The position numbers and the translations under genes are program-made. The notes below the pieces were generated by a model. It did not search any database and was not told where the DNA came from. It was given only the letters and a program-made list of their open reading frames with translations. From Rebecca billardiae RCC1528 (Eukaryota; Haptophyta): a stretch of DNA of 64,000 nucleotides. Positions 7,440 through 16,982 of this stretch are shown here, one piece after another; the stretch's first letter is position 1; the number at the start of each line of letters is the position of its first letter. The stretch is taken from positions 744,001 to 808,000 of the forward strand of contig OZ251240.1 of NCBI GenBank assembly GCA_965240325.2. Direction: 5' to 3'.

Positions 7440-10121
7440 TCACGCCGCGCCACACCTGGCCGTGGGCGGCTGCTTGCGCATGTGCGCGCGCAGCTGCGGC
7501 TGCGGCACGCCATCGCCGCGGTACAGCAGGTCGTCCACGCTGAGCGTGTCCATCACCGCAGCCGGCGGCGCGCCTCCGCCGGCGGCGTCGGCCGCAGCGC
7601 CGGCCGCGCCCGCACCGCTCCTCAGCGGCGCGCGCCCATCCAGCTTCTTGTTGGCGAGCCGCGTGCCGAACTGGATCGCGCGCTTCTGCAGCCGCGTGGA
7701 TGCGCGCAGGCCGAGGCGGCGGCCGATCTCCCTGAGCGCGCGCTTGTCGCCCACGCCCGGCTCGAGCTCGAGGTCGAAGAGCGCGCCGGCGGGCGCCTCG
7801 CGTATCACGCGCATCACGCCCTCGTCTAGGAACGGGTGGCGCGGCTCGCGGCCGTGCTCCGAGATCACGCGGTCGTCGCGGCCGAGGTTGCGCACCCAGA
7901 GCCGGCGCACGTCCGTGGCGAGCTCGGCGTCGAGGCCGGGCTGCCCGCGCCGCGCGTACGCGACGCGGTGCCGGCCGTACCCTCCGAGCTGCTCGTCGGC
8001 CCCCGTGCCCACGAGGAGAACGCGCGCGCAGCACGTGTACATGCCGCCAGCGCGCGCGCGCGGCCGCTCGGCGCGGCCGCTCTCCGCCGGGGCGCACGGC
8101 GCGATCTCGAGCGAGATGGCAGGCTCGGCGCCGCAGTGCGGTGCCGGGCGTGTGATGTGAATGGAGACGCGAACCGCGTCGCGCGGGCACCGTGGCGCGG
8201 TCAGCACGCGGCGAGCGGGTGCGCACGAGCCCGCCGAGGCGTGAGGCGCGGCGTAGCGGCAGGCGGCACGCGCTGCTCCACGCATCGGCGTCATCCACGC
8301 GCGCTCGTCAGCAGTCGCGCCGACGGTGGCGTCGGCGGGGAGGGCGTGTCGCAGCGCAGCACCCGCCTCGGTCCCAGCCTCGTCCTCGTCGCTCAGCTCG
8401 AGCTCGCTGCCCTCCGCACCCGCGCCGCCCGCGTCTTCCCCGCCGCTCGACGCGCCCGCCCGCGCCACGCTGACCAGCCTGCCCTGAGCGCGGGCCCCGA
8501 ACCACAGCGCCAGCCCGATGGTGAGGTCCATCACAGTGCCCGCGGGGAAGATGCGCGCCTCGACGGCCGGCATGGCCTCGCGCAGGGCGCGCGCGCTCAC
8601 ATCGGCGAGCACGAGCCGCCACTCGCGCTGCGGGAACGCCGCGCGCAGCTCGTGCAGCCCCCGCACCGCCGAGAGCCGGTCCGGCGCTCGGGTCGGGCGC
8701 GAAGTGGCGGCGCGCGCCTCGGGCGACGCGGTCTTGCGCGGGCCGCCATTGCGCCCGCCGCCAGCCGCGCCGCCGCTGCCGGCCACCCCGCCGCGCACGG
8801 CGATCTCCGCGCTGCTCAGGGCCACGTTGATCAGCTCGATCGGCGCGTCCGGCGGCGCGTGCACACCCGCCAGCGCCGCGAGGACCATCGAGTCGATCCC
8901 GCCGGAGAAGAGCACACCCACACCCACACCCACACCCGCGCCCACACCCACGCCCACGCGCGCGGCGCCCGCAGCTGCTGCTGCTGCTGCCGCCGCGCGC
9001 TCGGCTGCAGCTGGCGGCGGAGCGTCGACGGCGTCGGCGGCGGGGGCGGCGGCTCGGGCCCGGCCTACGCGGCCGATGGCGCGCACGCGCACGCGCACCG
9101 CGTCCGAGAGCGCCGAGTACAGCGCGTCGGTCCACAGCTCGCGCGCTGCGGGTCCGCACGGCGCGTCTTGCTCCACCGCGCGCGGCGCGCTCACAAGGTG
9201 CCGCAGTGGGCGCGGCACCGGCGGCGGCGGGACGTGCGGCTCGCACACGATTCGCTCGGCGGGAGGCGCGGCCGCAGATGCCGCACAGCCGGAGTCCGAG
9301 CCCGCGCTCGGCGGCGCGAGCGAGATGCGCCACAGCCCGCCGTGGGGCAGCGGGGGCAGCTCGGCCCAGCCCGCGAGGGCCGCGACATCAGAGGGCGGTG
9401 CGGGCGCGGCGCGGCCGCGCGTCGGCCCGAGGCCGCACGGCTGCGGCTGCGCCTCGCCGAAGAGCTCGGCGATCGGCACGGCCACGGAGCACACGGCCAC
9501 GCCGCGCGGCGCGCGGCACACGAGCAGCGAGCGCCGACCCACCGGATCCCGACCGACCCAGAGCGCACCCCGCTCATGCTGCCACCACGCAAGCGCCCAC
9601 GGGCCGCGCAGCGCGGCTGTGACGTCGAGCGGCGAGCGCGCGCGCTCGAGCGCGCGCGCGAGTACAAGCGTGTCGCTCTCCCGCTCGTCCGTGTCGCTCA
9701 TCGCGCTGTCCTCCTCCGGCCCGCGCGCCCGTCCGGGCGCGTCCGATGTGCCTGGGCCGGCGGCGTCCGGTAGGCGTGCGAAGAGCTCTCCGTTCCAGGC
9801 GAGCGCGCTGCCGCTGCGCGTGCAGACCGGCTGAAGTGCGGGCGTATCACCACGCACGTGGAGTACGGAGGCGGTGACGTGCAGCACGCACGCGTGCGTG
9901 CTGCCCACGCGCACGCTGATCGTGTGCGCGCCATCAGGCCCGCGCGCGCGCAGGTATGAGGGGTGCACCGGTGCCGCCGACGGGGCCGCGGCATCGGCGC
10001 ACGCGCAGGCGTCGTCGAGAGCGACGAGTGGCGGTGCAAACCCGTCCGCGGCCGTGCCCGGCAGATTCGCCGGCACCCAGTCCACGGGCGCACCCGCGAG
10101 CACCACGCCGATGCCGCACAT
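7440..10121 (-). CDS. asparagine synthetase domain-containing protein (ASNSD1-like)
   Basis: 893 residues. Starting at the ATG at 10121 the protein begins MCGIG, so Cys2 becomes the N-terminal nucleophile of a class II glutamine amidotransferase domain; an upstream start would mask it. RGPDGAH and WNGELFA of that domain follow. The synthetase half has the PP-loop SGGIDS at 406-411, then VGTGADEQLGGYGRHR near 705 and NLGRDDRVISEHG, RHPFLDE and QKRAIQFGTRLA, the ASNSD1 signature. Human ASNSD1 is about 640 residues; the excess here is low-complexity insertions, notably about 100 residues before VGTGADEQ (roughly 600-700), which could be an unspliced in-frame intron. A Gly-Val run directly before the PP-loop is encoded by a CCCACA-type array. 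Most ASNSD1 proteins have no proven activity. Confidence 0.88.
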   Translation of the reverse strand: MCGIGVVLAGAPVDWVPANLPGTAADGFAPPLVALDDACACADAAAPSAAPVHPSYLRARGPDGAHTISVRVGSTHACVLHVTASVLHVRGDTPALQPVCTRSGSALAWNGELFARLPDAAGPGTSDAPGRARGPEEDSAMSDTDERESDTLVLARALERARSPLDVTAALRGPWALAWWQHERGALWVGRDPVGRRSLLVCRAPRGVAVCSVAVPIAELFGEAQPQPCGLGPTRGRAAPAPPSDVAALAGWAELPPLPHGGLWRISLAPPSAGSDSGCAASAAAPPAERIVCEPHVPPPPVPRPLRHLVSAPRAVEQDAPCGPAARELWTDALYSALSDAVRVRVRAIGRVGRARAAAPAADAVDAPPPAAAERAAAAAAAAAGAARVGVGVGAGVGVGVGVLFSGGIDSMVLAALAGVHAPPDAPIELINVALSSAEIAVRGGVAGSGGAAGGGRNGGPRKTASPEARAATSRPTRAPDRLSAVRGLHELRAAFPQREWRLVLADVSARALREAMPAVEARIFPAGTVMDLTIGLALWFGARAQGRLVSVARAGASSGGEDAGGAGAEGSELELSDEDEAGTEAGAALRHALPADATVGATADERAWMTPMRGAARAACRYAAPHASAGSCAPARRVLTAPRCPRDAVRVSIHITRPAPHCGAEPAISLEIAPCAPAESGRAERPRARAGGMYTCCARVLLVGTGADEQLGGYGRHRVAYARRGQPGLDAELATDVRRLWVRNLGRDDRVISEHGREPRHPFLDEGVMRVIREAPAGALFDLELEPGVGDKRALREIGRRLGLRASTRLQKRAIQFGTRLANKKLDGRAPLRSGAGAAGAAADAAGGGAPPAAVMDTLSVDDLLYRGDGVPQPQLRAHMRKQPPTARCGAA
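8913..8958. repeat. CCCACA/CCCACG tandem array inside the ASNSD1-like gene
   Basis: About 46 bp of CACACC/CACGCC units. On the coding (minus) strand it encodes alternating Gly-Val (GVGVGAGVGVG) immediately before the PP-loop LFSGGIDS. Telomere-like in appearance, but it is in frame and internal. Confidence 0.85.
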
Positions 10122-10504
10122 GGCGGCCACGCTCGCGCGCGGCGCTCTGCAGGCCTCGACTTCTGCTCCGGCTTTTCAGCGCGCGAATTTATTGTTGATG
10201 CGAAGGCGCAGCCATCGCATCGCCATCAATTCGCTCGTCGACGACGCCAGCCCTGCGAGGGTCTTGAGTAGTTTGCAAGGTCATCAAGTTCCGGTCTTGA
10301 TGCACGTGGCTCGCGCGAGCGCTGCACATCGACGCCGCTGCTCTGAAACCGTCCGCCAAGCCCCCTGCCTCCCCTCTGCGCGAAGACGCCGCTTGAAGAT
10401 TCGTCTTTCGTCCGGGGCGGCCGCCGCCCATCACGGAGAGCAAGGCTTCATCACGAATTGGATCTCGGCCGCGGGTGTTGGACCGCGTGGAGACGGCTGA
10501 GCCG
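10122..10504. other. divergent promoter region
   Basis: 383 bp between the start codons of the ASNSD1-like and glycosidase-like genes, both transcribed outward. No TATA box or other element stands out. Confidence 0.5.
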
Positions 10505-13175
10505 ATGGAGGGGACGGGCATCTACGAGCCGCTCACCCCTGTGAAGCCCGACAACGGTGCTCGCTCAGGCCGCTACAGCCGCTGGTGCTACGTCGCGGGC
10601 TTCCTGCTCGTGGTCGGGCTCGCGGCGGGCGGTGGCGTCGGCCTCGCGATGGCGGTGCGCAAGTCGCCGCCGACCGTGGGGGTGGAGCAGTACCTGACCA
10701 AGGTGGACGAGTTTCTGGACTCACGCCCGCGCCAGTCCTTCATCCCCAACGACGGCGCCCTCATGCAGGTCTTCGGCCCAGGCTCGTACGGCGGCGGCTC
10801 GTGCGGCAAGCTGTGCAAGCTGCAGGAGCCGTGCCCGTTCAACAAGGTGCGCGGCCTCTGCCGCTTCGACGTGTACGACAACGCGCTCGCGGCGATCTAC
10901 TACACGGCTCGGCAGAACTTCGCACAGGCCAAGTCCATCCTCGACGGCTTCCTCTACTACATGTACGTCAAGCGGCAGGAGACAAACGACAAGGTGACGT
11001 GCGGGCCTGAGCAGGGGCTGCCGTCCGGCCGGATGCTCAACCTGCTGGCGGCGTCGTACACGTCGGCGCGGGTGATCCCGGGGCAGTACGAGGGCCTGGG
11101 CGTCGCCGACGGCGCCGTCGACGCGGGTAACAACGCGTGGGTCGGCATCGCCATGATGCGGTACGCGGCGGCGACCGGCGACCCGTGCTACGCGACTGCG
11201 GGCTGCGACATGTTGTTCGCGCTCAACCACTTCTCGTCGTGCGAGGGGCACCCGCTCGGCGGCTTCCGCGCGCGGCTGGCGCCGTACCCGATGAACTACC
11301 GCTCCACCGAGCACAACATCGACATGTTCGTCCTCGCCTCGATGTGCCGCAACACGACGCTGGCCGCGTCCGCCGCGAGCTTTGTCGCGGGAATGTTCGA
11401 CAAAGATTCTCGCTTCCCCGGCGCGTACGCGACAGGCACGACGAACGAGGGCACGTGCGGGGACGAGCCGGCGACGGTGCGCGCCTGGCGTGGCCGGCTC
11501 GCGCGCCGCGCCGCGCCCTCCCCCGGGCGTGCGACGCGTCCCCGCACGCTCTCTCGCGCGCACGGCTGAGCCCCGCCGCGCGCGCTCGCGCCCGCTCCGC
11601 CCCGCCCGGCCGCTGCTGGCCGCGCCGCCACCAGTCGGCCATCCCGACCGACTGCCAGACGTGGAACTTCCTCTCGGGCGCGGACCCGGACCTCTCGCGC
11701 AAGGCGGCGAGCCTGGGCTACGTCGTCAAACCCAGCTCCGAGGGCGGCCTGTGGGAGACCGACGCCGATCTGATCGGCGCTCCGGACACGGAGGTGAGTG
11801 GAGCGCCGTGCGCGCGTGGCGCCGCAGAGCGCGGCGGTGGCGCGGCGCGCGCACGGACCGCGCGCTGCCTCCGCCGCGCGCGCAGCCCCGCGGCGCTCGC
11901 AGCGCTCAATGGCCCCGTGCCACCGCTGTCGCGCGCGTGCGCGCGCGCTCGCGCAGGCGGGCAAGGGCGAGAGCTACGTCGGCACTCGCTTCTCGAGCTA
12001 CGGCTCCGGCATCCAATGGGAGAACAGCGCAGGTGAGGGCGGGAGGGAGCCGCGGCCGGCGCGCGCGCGTGCGCACGGGGCGCGCCGCGCGGCTGCGCCG
12101 GGGGCGCGCGGCTGCGCCGGCGGTCCGGCGCGGCGTGCGTGGCGCGTATGGCCGTTGCGAGGGGCGCCTGCGTGCGCCGCCGGGATGGGCGCAGGGTGCC
12201 TTCGCGTCCGCGCCGATGGCATCGCTCGGGCAGACAGTCGCGAGCGCGCGGCGCCGAGCACTCGCCCGCGCTGGGCAGCTGCTCACGCAACACTCGCGCG
12301 CCTTGTGCGCGACGCCCCCGGCCGTTTGCCGCGCAGCGGCTGTGCTTGCGCTGCTCAAGCTGCTCTCGGCGCCAGAGGACGCGCTGCGACAAGTCATGTC
12401 CGACGAGCAGCTGGCGAACATGCGCAAGGTGCGTGCAGCCACGAGCTGCCCGCGCCGCCCAGGCTTGTGTGCTTCAGCGCGGGCCGCGGCGACGCGACGC
12501 GGCGCGCAGCGCACCGTCGGCGCGGGGGTCGGCGCAGGAGTGCGCCGAGGCGGGCGCGCCCTCCACGCCAAGCACCCCGCCCTCGCGTGACCCCCGCGCC
12601 GCGCACCTCCGCGCGCGCGCCCGCGCCCTCCGCAGGCGGCGAACGAGGGCCGCGAGTCGCTCAAGAAGCTGATTAACACCTATGGCGCGGTGCCCGCCTC
12701 CATTCTCGGCGGCAACTACGACATGTGGGCGTCGCGGTACGACGCGTCGACGCACTCGGTGACGCACCCGGGCGGCTCGGACGCCGGGCTCGGCTGGACG
12801 TACCTGAGGTACCCGCACGTCGCGTCCACCGTGTGGGCGGCCCTCGCGCTCATGTACCAGTTCGACGAGGGCGGGCCGACCAAGGACATGGCCAACCCGT
12901 ACGGCGCGAGCGAGGGCTTCATCGACGTGCTGTACAACGGCGACACGACGTGCATCGGGCCGCCGCCCGCGCCGGACCTGGCGAACTGCAAACTGTTCCC
13001 GCGCTGCGTCGCGGCCAATCTCACCGGCGACTGCTGCCCCGCGCCGGGCGGGCTCAACCTCGGCTGCTGCGACACAAAGTCGTCGTGCAGCCGGCATCCG
13101 CGCTGCGCCGCCGCCAACTTGACGGGCGACTGCTGCCCCGCGCCCAACGGCAAGAACCTCGGATGCTGCGAATAG
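10505..13175 (+). CDS. type II membrane glycosidase-like protein (six-hairpin fold) with Cys-rich C-terminal repeats
   Basis: Five exons: 10505-11476, 11635-11793, 11957-12032, 12337-12428, 12636-13175; joined length 1839 bp, 612 residues. Donors are GTGCGC, GTGAGT, GTGAGG and GTGCGT; all acceptors are CAG, and phases agree. The acceptor at 11634 could instead be 11658, also in frame. A single membrane helix (about 28-51) after a short cytosolic tail makes it a Golgi or plasma-membrane type II protein. The lumenal part looks like an alpha/alpha-toroid glycosidase: FDVYDNALAAIYY, DAGNNAWVGIAMMRYAAATG, STEHNIDMF and CQTWNFLSGADP. The last 60 residues hold two copies of PRCxAANLTGDCCPAPxGxN ending in LGCC, a cysteine repeat I associate with algal and oomycete secreted carbohydrate-active proteins. 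The substrate is unknown; cell-coat polysaccharide processing is a guess. Confidence 0.78.
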
Positions 13176-13710
13176 AGCGCGGCGCGCGTGATGCGACGAC
13201 GGCGTTCGCCGCGAGCAGGCTGCGGTGACGAGCCTGAAGCAGCGAATGCGTGATACCGTAGTGCGCACGCCCGCGCGCTCAACGTCCTCGAATAAGGCTA
13301 AGCGGCTGCGCGCACGTCGCCGAGTGCGCATCGCCGCAGATGCCCCAGTGACTGCGACTGCGTTGTGCACAGATGAGTCAGCACCATCCGCCGCCATGGA
13401 AAACAGCTTGTCGATGATGAGCGATGATATGATGTCGTTATGACGACGCGAATAAACGTACTGCTGACGACATATCCTCGTCGTCCGAATTATTATTCCG
13501 AATGACAGGCCTGCCGTTGACTCAACGGTGACTGCTGGCACGCTTGGGGAATGGGGCTTGGGCCTTATCATTGGCTGTCTTGGCAGCGCGACGGTCGGCA
13601 ACGGAGTGAGTGAGTCCCGGACGGGCGGACGGATCGGCCGATGATGGCGATCGATGCCAACGGATGCGGACGCGAGCAGCCCATCAGCAGTGCCGTCGGT
13701 GGCGGCGGCG
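13176..13710. other. intergenic, no gene seen
   Basis: Spacer between the convergent glycosidase-like and Popeye-like genes, with GATGATGAGCGATGATATG-like simple sequence near 13413-13440. Nothing recognisable is encoded. Confidence 0.55.
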
Positions 13711-14988
13711 TCAGATGGGGCTCGGAGGCGTCCAGGCCTCGGCGCGGGGCGCGGGGCGCCTGTGCCCCGCCACGTTCCGGTGCCACCAGACGCACAGCCG
13801 CACGTACCACGGCAGCCGCTCATGCGCGAGGGAGAAGGGCGGCACAGCCGGCCCGCTCACCATGTCGGCCGGCGCGGTGGGCGGGTGGCCGGTCTCGGCG
13901 AGCGCGCGCTCGTGCATCGTGCTCGTCGGCCTCGTCCACAGCGTGCGCCACGAGCGCTCGCCGCGAGCAGCAGCCCGTGCCGCGCCGCCGCCGGGCGCGG
14001 CGTGGCGCGGCGCCGCATCGAGCGCGAGCGTGTCGAGCAGCAGCTCTGCCCGCTCCTCCGGCCCCATCAGCGTCATCGTCTCGCGGCCGACGAGGCGGCC
14101 GCCGCGGCCGCCGCGCGCGTGCGGGCTGCGGCTGCGCTCGTCCATCGAGTGCAGCCGGCGCACGAGCTGCTGCGACCAGATCGCGTGCAGCGCGTGCTCC
14201 ACCGCCGGCCGCCTCTCGAGGTGTTGCCGCAGCAGCTCTGCGTCCCACGTCACGAACACGACGCGCTCGGCGGCGACGACGTCCGAGTGCACGGCGTGGT
14301 GGGACGTGTTGAGGAAGGACATCTCGCCGACGAAGTCGCCCTCGCCGAGCGTGGCGACGATGCGCCTCGCGCCCACCACCACGTCCGCGCTGCCGCGCAC
14401 GAGCACGTCGAGCGCGTGCCGCCCGTCCTCCGAGCGGCCGCACGGCAGCAGCTCGCCCGGCTCGCACACCTGCAGAGTGCCCACCTCGAGCAGCTCGCGG
14501 AGCTGCCGCTTGGTCAGCCGGTCGTGGAAGGTGGCGTCGAAGAGGAGCCGCTCGTACTCGGTCAGCTCGATCTCCATGCGCGAGATCAAGATGCGCACGA
14601 TCTGCATCAGGTTGATCGAGGAGAAGACGACGTTGGCATAAACTGGCATCATGAGCGGCGGCGTGACCGCCTTGAGGTTGTAGCAGATGAAGGCGAGGGA
14701 CGAGCCAACCGCGACGAGGCGCAAGGGGAGGATGTCCTCCATCATCCACTGCACGCCCACCAGGCCGAACCCCAGCGCGCCGATGCCCCGCCACACCCAG
14801 TGCGGCTGCGATCGGATGGTTGTGGGCGTTGTGAGGGCGGCCGTGCACGCGGCTCCCGCCGTGGTGTGCGCGAGCGGCGGGCCCGCGGCGACGGAAGATC
14901 CGCGGCAAGGGGCCGCATGTAATGCCGCGCGCCAGCTGCCGCGCGGGCCGCCGCGAACCACTGCGCGAGCTCTCCTTAGCAGCAGCAT
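13711..14988 (-). CDS. Popeye-like membrane protein with cyclic-nucleotide-binding domain
   Basis: 425 residues from the ATG at 14988 (MLLLRRARAVVRGG); an in-frame ATG 93 bp upstream is possible. The basic start resembles a mitochondrial or plastid presequence. Three hydrophobic helices follow (WRGIGALGFGLVGVQWMM; LPLRLVAVGSSLAFICYNL; the VYANVVFSSINLMQIVRIL region), then a cNMP-binding beta-barrel: LTKRQLRELLEVGTL, VLVRGSADVVVGARRIVATL, and the pocket strand GEGDFVGEMSFLN. Three helices plus this barrel is the layout of POPDC (Popeye) proteins, which bind cAMP in animals. The usual phosphate-binding arginine of kinase-type cNMP pockets is not obvious, as in Popeye proteins. The C-terminus is basic and low-complexity. 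Confidence 0.78.
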   Translation of the reverse strand: MLLLRRARAVVRGGPRGSWRAALHAAPCRGSSVAAGPPLAHTTAGAACTAALTTPTTIRSQPHWVWRGIGALGFGLVGVQWMMEDILPLRLVAVGSSLAFICYNLKAVTPPLMMPVYANVVFSSINLMQIVRILISRMEIELTEYERLLFDATFHDRLTKRQLRELLEVGTLQVCEPGELLPCGRSEDGRHALDVLVRGSADVVVGARRIVATLGEGDFVGEMSFLNTSHHAVHSDVVAAERVVFVTWDAELLRQHLERRPAVEHALHAIWSQQLVRRLHSMDERSRSPHARGGRGGRLVGRETMTLMGPEERAELLLDTLALDAAPRHAAPGGGAARAAARGERSWRTLWTRPTSTMHERALAETGHPPTAPADMVSGPAVPPFSLAHERLPWYVRLCVWWHRNVAGHRRPAPRAEAWTPPSPI

Positions 14989-15047
14989 GGCGCCAGTTTG
15001 CGCGCGGAGGCTCCCTGGCGGCCTTGCCAAGCGCTTCTCCAGTGCGG

Positions 15048-16982
15048 ATGCGCCCGTTTGAAGCCGCCGACACGGGCACACGGTTTGAACGCGGCCCCCA
15101 AGCTTGCTCGGCGCTCATGTGGCCGGCGATCACGCTGCACGGGCCCGCAGCCGTGCTGCACGGAGGGGCAGGCGCGGGCGCGGGAGCATACGCTCGGACT
15201 CCGAACGCGCGCGACGCGCGCCCGAACCCTCCGCGCGCGCGCGACTCGCTCGCCGAGCTGCGCGCCAGCGCGGACGACCATTTGCACACGACGCTCTCGT
15301 CCGCGCACGACGCCGCGCGCACCACGGAGCTCGCGCGGCTCGACGTGCGCCGCGAGGCGGCCGCCGTGCGCGAGACACACGCGGCCGTGCGCGAGCGCCA
15401 GCAGGTCGCACGCGAGCACCACCGCCAGACCGCCGAGCTGATGCGCGAGCTCGAGGGTGCGCGCAAGGAGCGGCGTGACGCGGATGAGCTGCTGGCAGCT
15501 GCGGACCGAGAGGCGCGCGAGGGCGAGGCGCGCGTGCGGCAGGTGGAGCGCACGCTCGATGCGCTCGCCACCGAGCGAGCCGCGCTGCTCGCCGCCACGC
15601 ACGGTGCCCACGCGCGCGCCGCCGCTGCGCGAGAGGCGGAGAATGAGCGAGCGGCAGCGGTGCTCGCGGCGCGCGCGGAGCACGCGCGGCTGCGCGAGGA
15701 GCTGGACGCCGCAGACGCTGAGGCCGAGGCACTCGTGCGAGCCAACGCTGCGAACGAGCGCGGCGCCGAGCAGGAGATGGCCGCGCTCGAGGCGCAGCAG
15801 GCGCGCGCGCGCGCGGCGCGCGGTGCGCTCGAGCAGGCGCGCGCGCACGCCGATCGGCTCAGGGCGGAGGCTGACGCTCGCGAGCGCACACGAGAGGCGG
15901 CGCTGGAGGCGGAGCGCAGGGCGGAGGCGGAGGCCCGTGCGCTGCACGCCGAGGCCTCCGCCCTCGCCTCCGCCTTCCTTGACCCGTCCGCCTTGCCCGA
16001 CCGCGGCACGGGCGGCGGCGGCGCGACGGCCGTGGACACAGGCCACGGGAATCGGAATCCAGGTTTGATTCTGCGCGAGCTGGAGGTGGCGGAGGGCCTG
16101 GGCGCCGCGCTCGTGGACGCGGCGCTCGGCTCGAGCGTGGACGCGCGCGCGATCTGCTCGCACCTGCTGCGCGAGACTGCGCTCGCGCTCGACGCGGTCC
16201 ACCGCGAGCTCGGCGCGCGCACCGCGGCGATGAACTCCGCGCGCGGCCGCGCGGCAAAGCTCGCAGAGCGCCTTGCGACCGCGGAGGCGGTGCTGCGGGG
16301 CGGCGGCCCGCGCGGCTCGGTGCCGGCAGGGTACGAGCTGTACGAGGCGGCGGGCGAGGCGCACGGGGCTGCCGAGCGTCACGGCCGCGCGCAGGCCCAC
16401 GCGCACGCCCAAGGCCTGGCCTCTCTTCAGCCGGCGATGTCTGCAGCAAGCAGCGAGCCCGCGCCGCCGCCGGCCCAAGCCGCGACGCCGGCTGCGCCCG
16501 AGCGCGCCCCTGCGCGCGCCGCGTGGCAGCAGCATCCGACACCGCCGGCGGAGGCGGGGCACGAGCAGCCCTACCACGCGCTTGTGAGCTCGCTCGGCGC
16601 GAGGTCCGGAGGCCCAGCTGCTCCAGCCACCGAGAGTCTGGGCCGGCCGGCCGAGCAGCCGCCGCCCGCGACGCTCCCCACGACCATGCGCCCTGCCGCG
16701 GCCGTGCCCGCCTCGGCACCGCACCCAGCACCGCACGGCACGGGCTGCCGAGCGCTGGTGCCGCTGACCAGCGCGAACAGTGACGCGACTGGTGCGGAGC
16801 AGCCGACCGGTGAGGCGGCCGCCGGCGGCGTCAAGCCGGCGCCGCCGGCAAGGGGCTCGCCTCCGCTGTCGCCCGCGCGGCGGCCCGATCGCATGGCTTC
16901 GGCCGCCGCCGGGCTGGAGAATCAGCAGCCGCCCTCCTCACCCTTCGGCTCCATCATGGCCAATGTCCTGGGCACGCGCTGA
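15048..16982 (+). CDS. Ala/Glu/Arg-rich coiled-coil protein
   Basis: 644 residues from the ATG at 15048; an ATG at 15117 (MWPAITLHG) gives 621 residues and is nearly as likely. From about residue 70 to 310 the chain is almost uninterrupted heptads of Ala, Glu, Arg and Leu (for example RQVERTLDALATERAALLAA), a long parallel coiled coil. The C-terminal 250 residues are Pro/Ala-rich and disordered-looking, ending near FGSIMANVLGTR. I do not recognise the family; a cytoskeletal or scaffold role is the general inference. It is divergent from the Popeye-like gene with about 60-130 bp between starts. Confidence 0.65.
   Translation: MRPFEAADTGTRFERGPQACSALMWPAITLHGPAAVLHGGAGAGAGAYARTPNARDARPNPPRARDSLAELRASADDHLHTTLSSAHDAARTTELARLDVRREAAAVRETHAAVRERQQVAREHHRQTAELMRELEGARKERRDADELLAAADREAREGEARVRQVERTLDALATERAALLAATHGAHARAAAAREAENERAAAVLAARAEHARLREELDAADAEAEALVRANAANERGAEQEMAALEAQQARARAARGALEQARAHADRLRAEADARERTREAALEAERRAEAEARALHAEASALASAFLDPSALPDRGTGGGGATAVDTGHGNRNPGLILRELEVAEGLGAALVDAALGSSVDARAICSHLLRETALALDAVHRELGARTAAMNSARGRAAKLAERLATAEAVLRGGGPRGSVPAGYELYEAAGEAHGAAERHGRAQAHAHAQGLASLQPAMSAASSEPAPPPAQAATPAAPERAPARAAWQQHPTPPAEAGHEQPYHALVSSLGARSGGPAAPATESLGRPAEQPPPATLPTTMRPAAAVPASAPHPAPHGTGCRALVPLTSANSDATGAEQPTGEAAAGGVKPAPPARGSPPLSPARRPDRMASAAAGLENQQPPSSPFGSIMANVLGTR

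Noticed and set aside
8913-8958. Possible telomeric sequence
   Set aside because: The array is short, internal and in frame within a gene.
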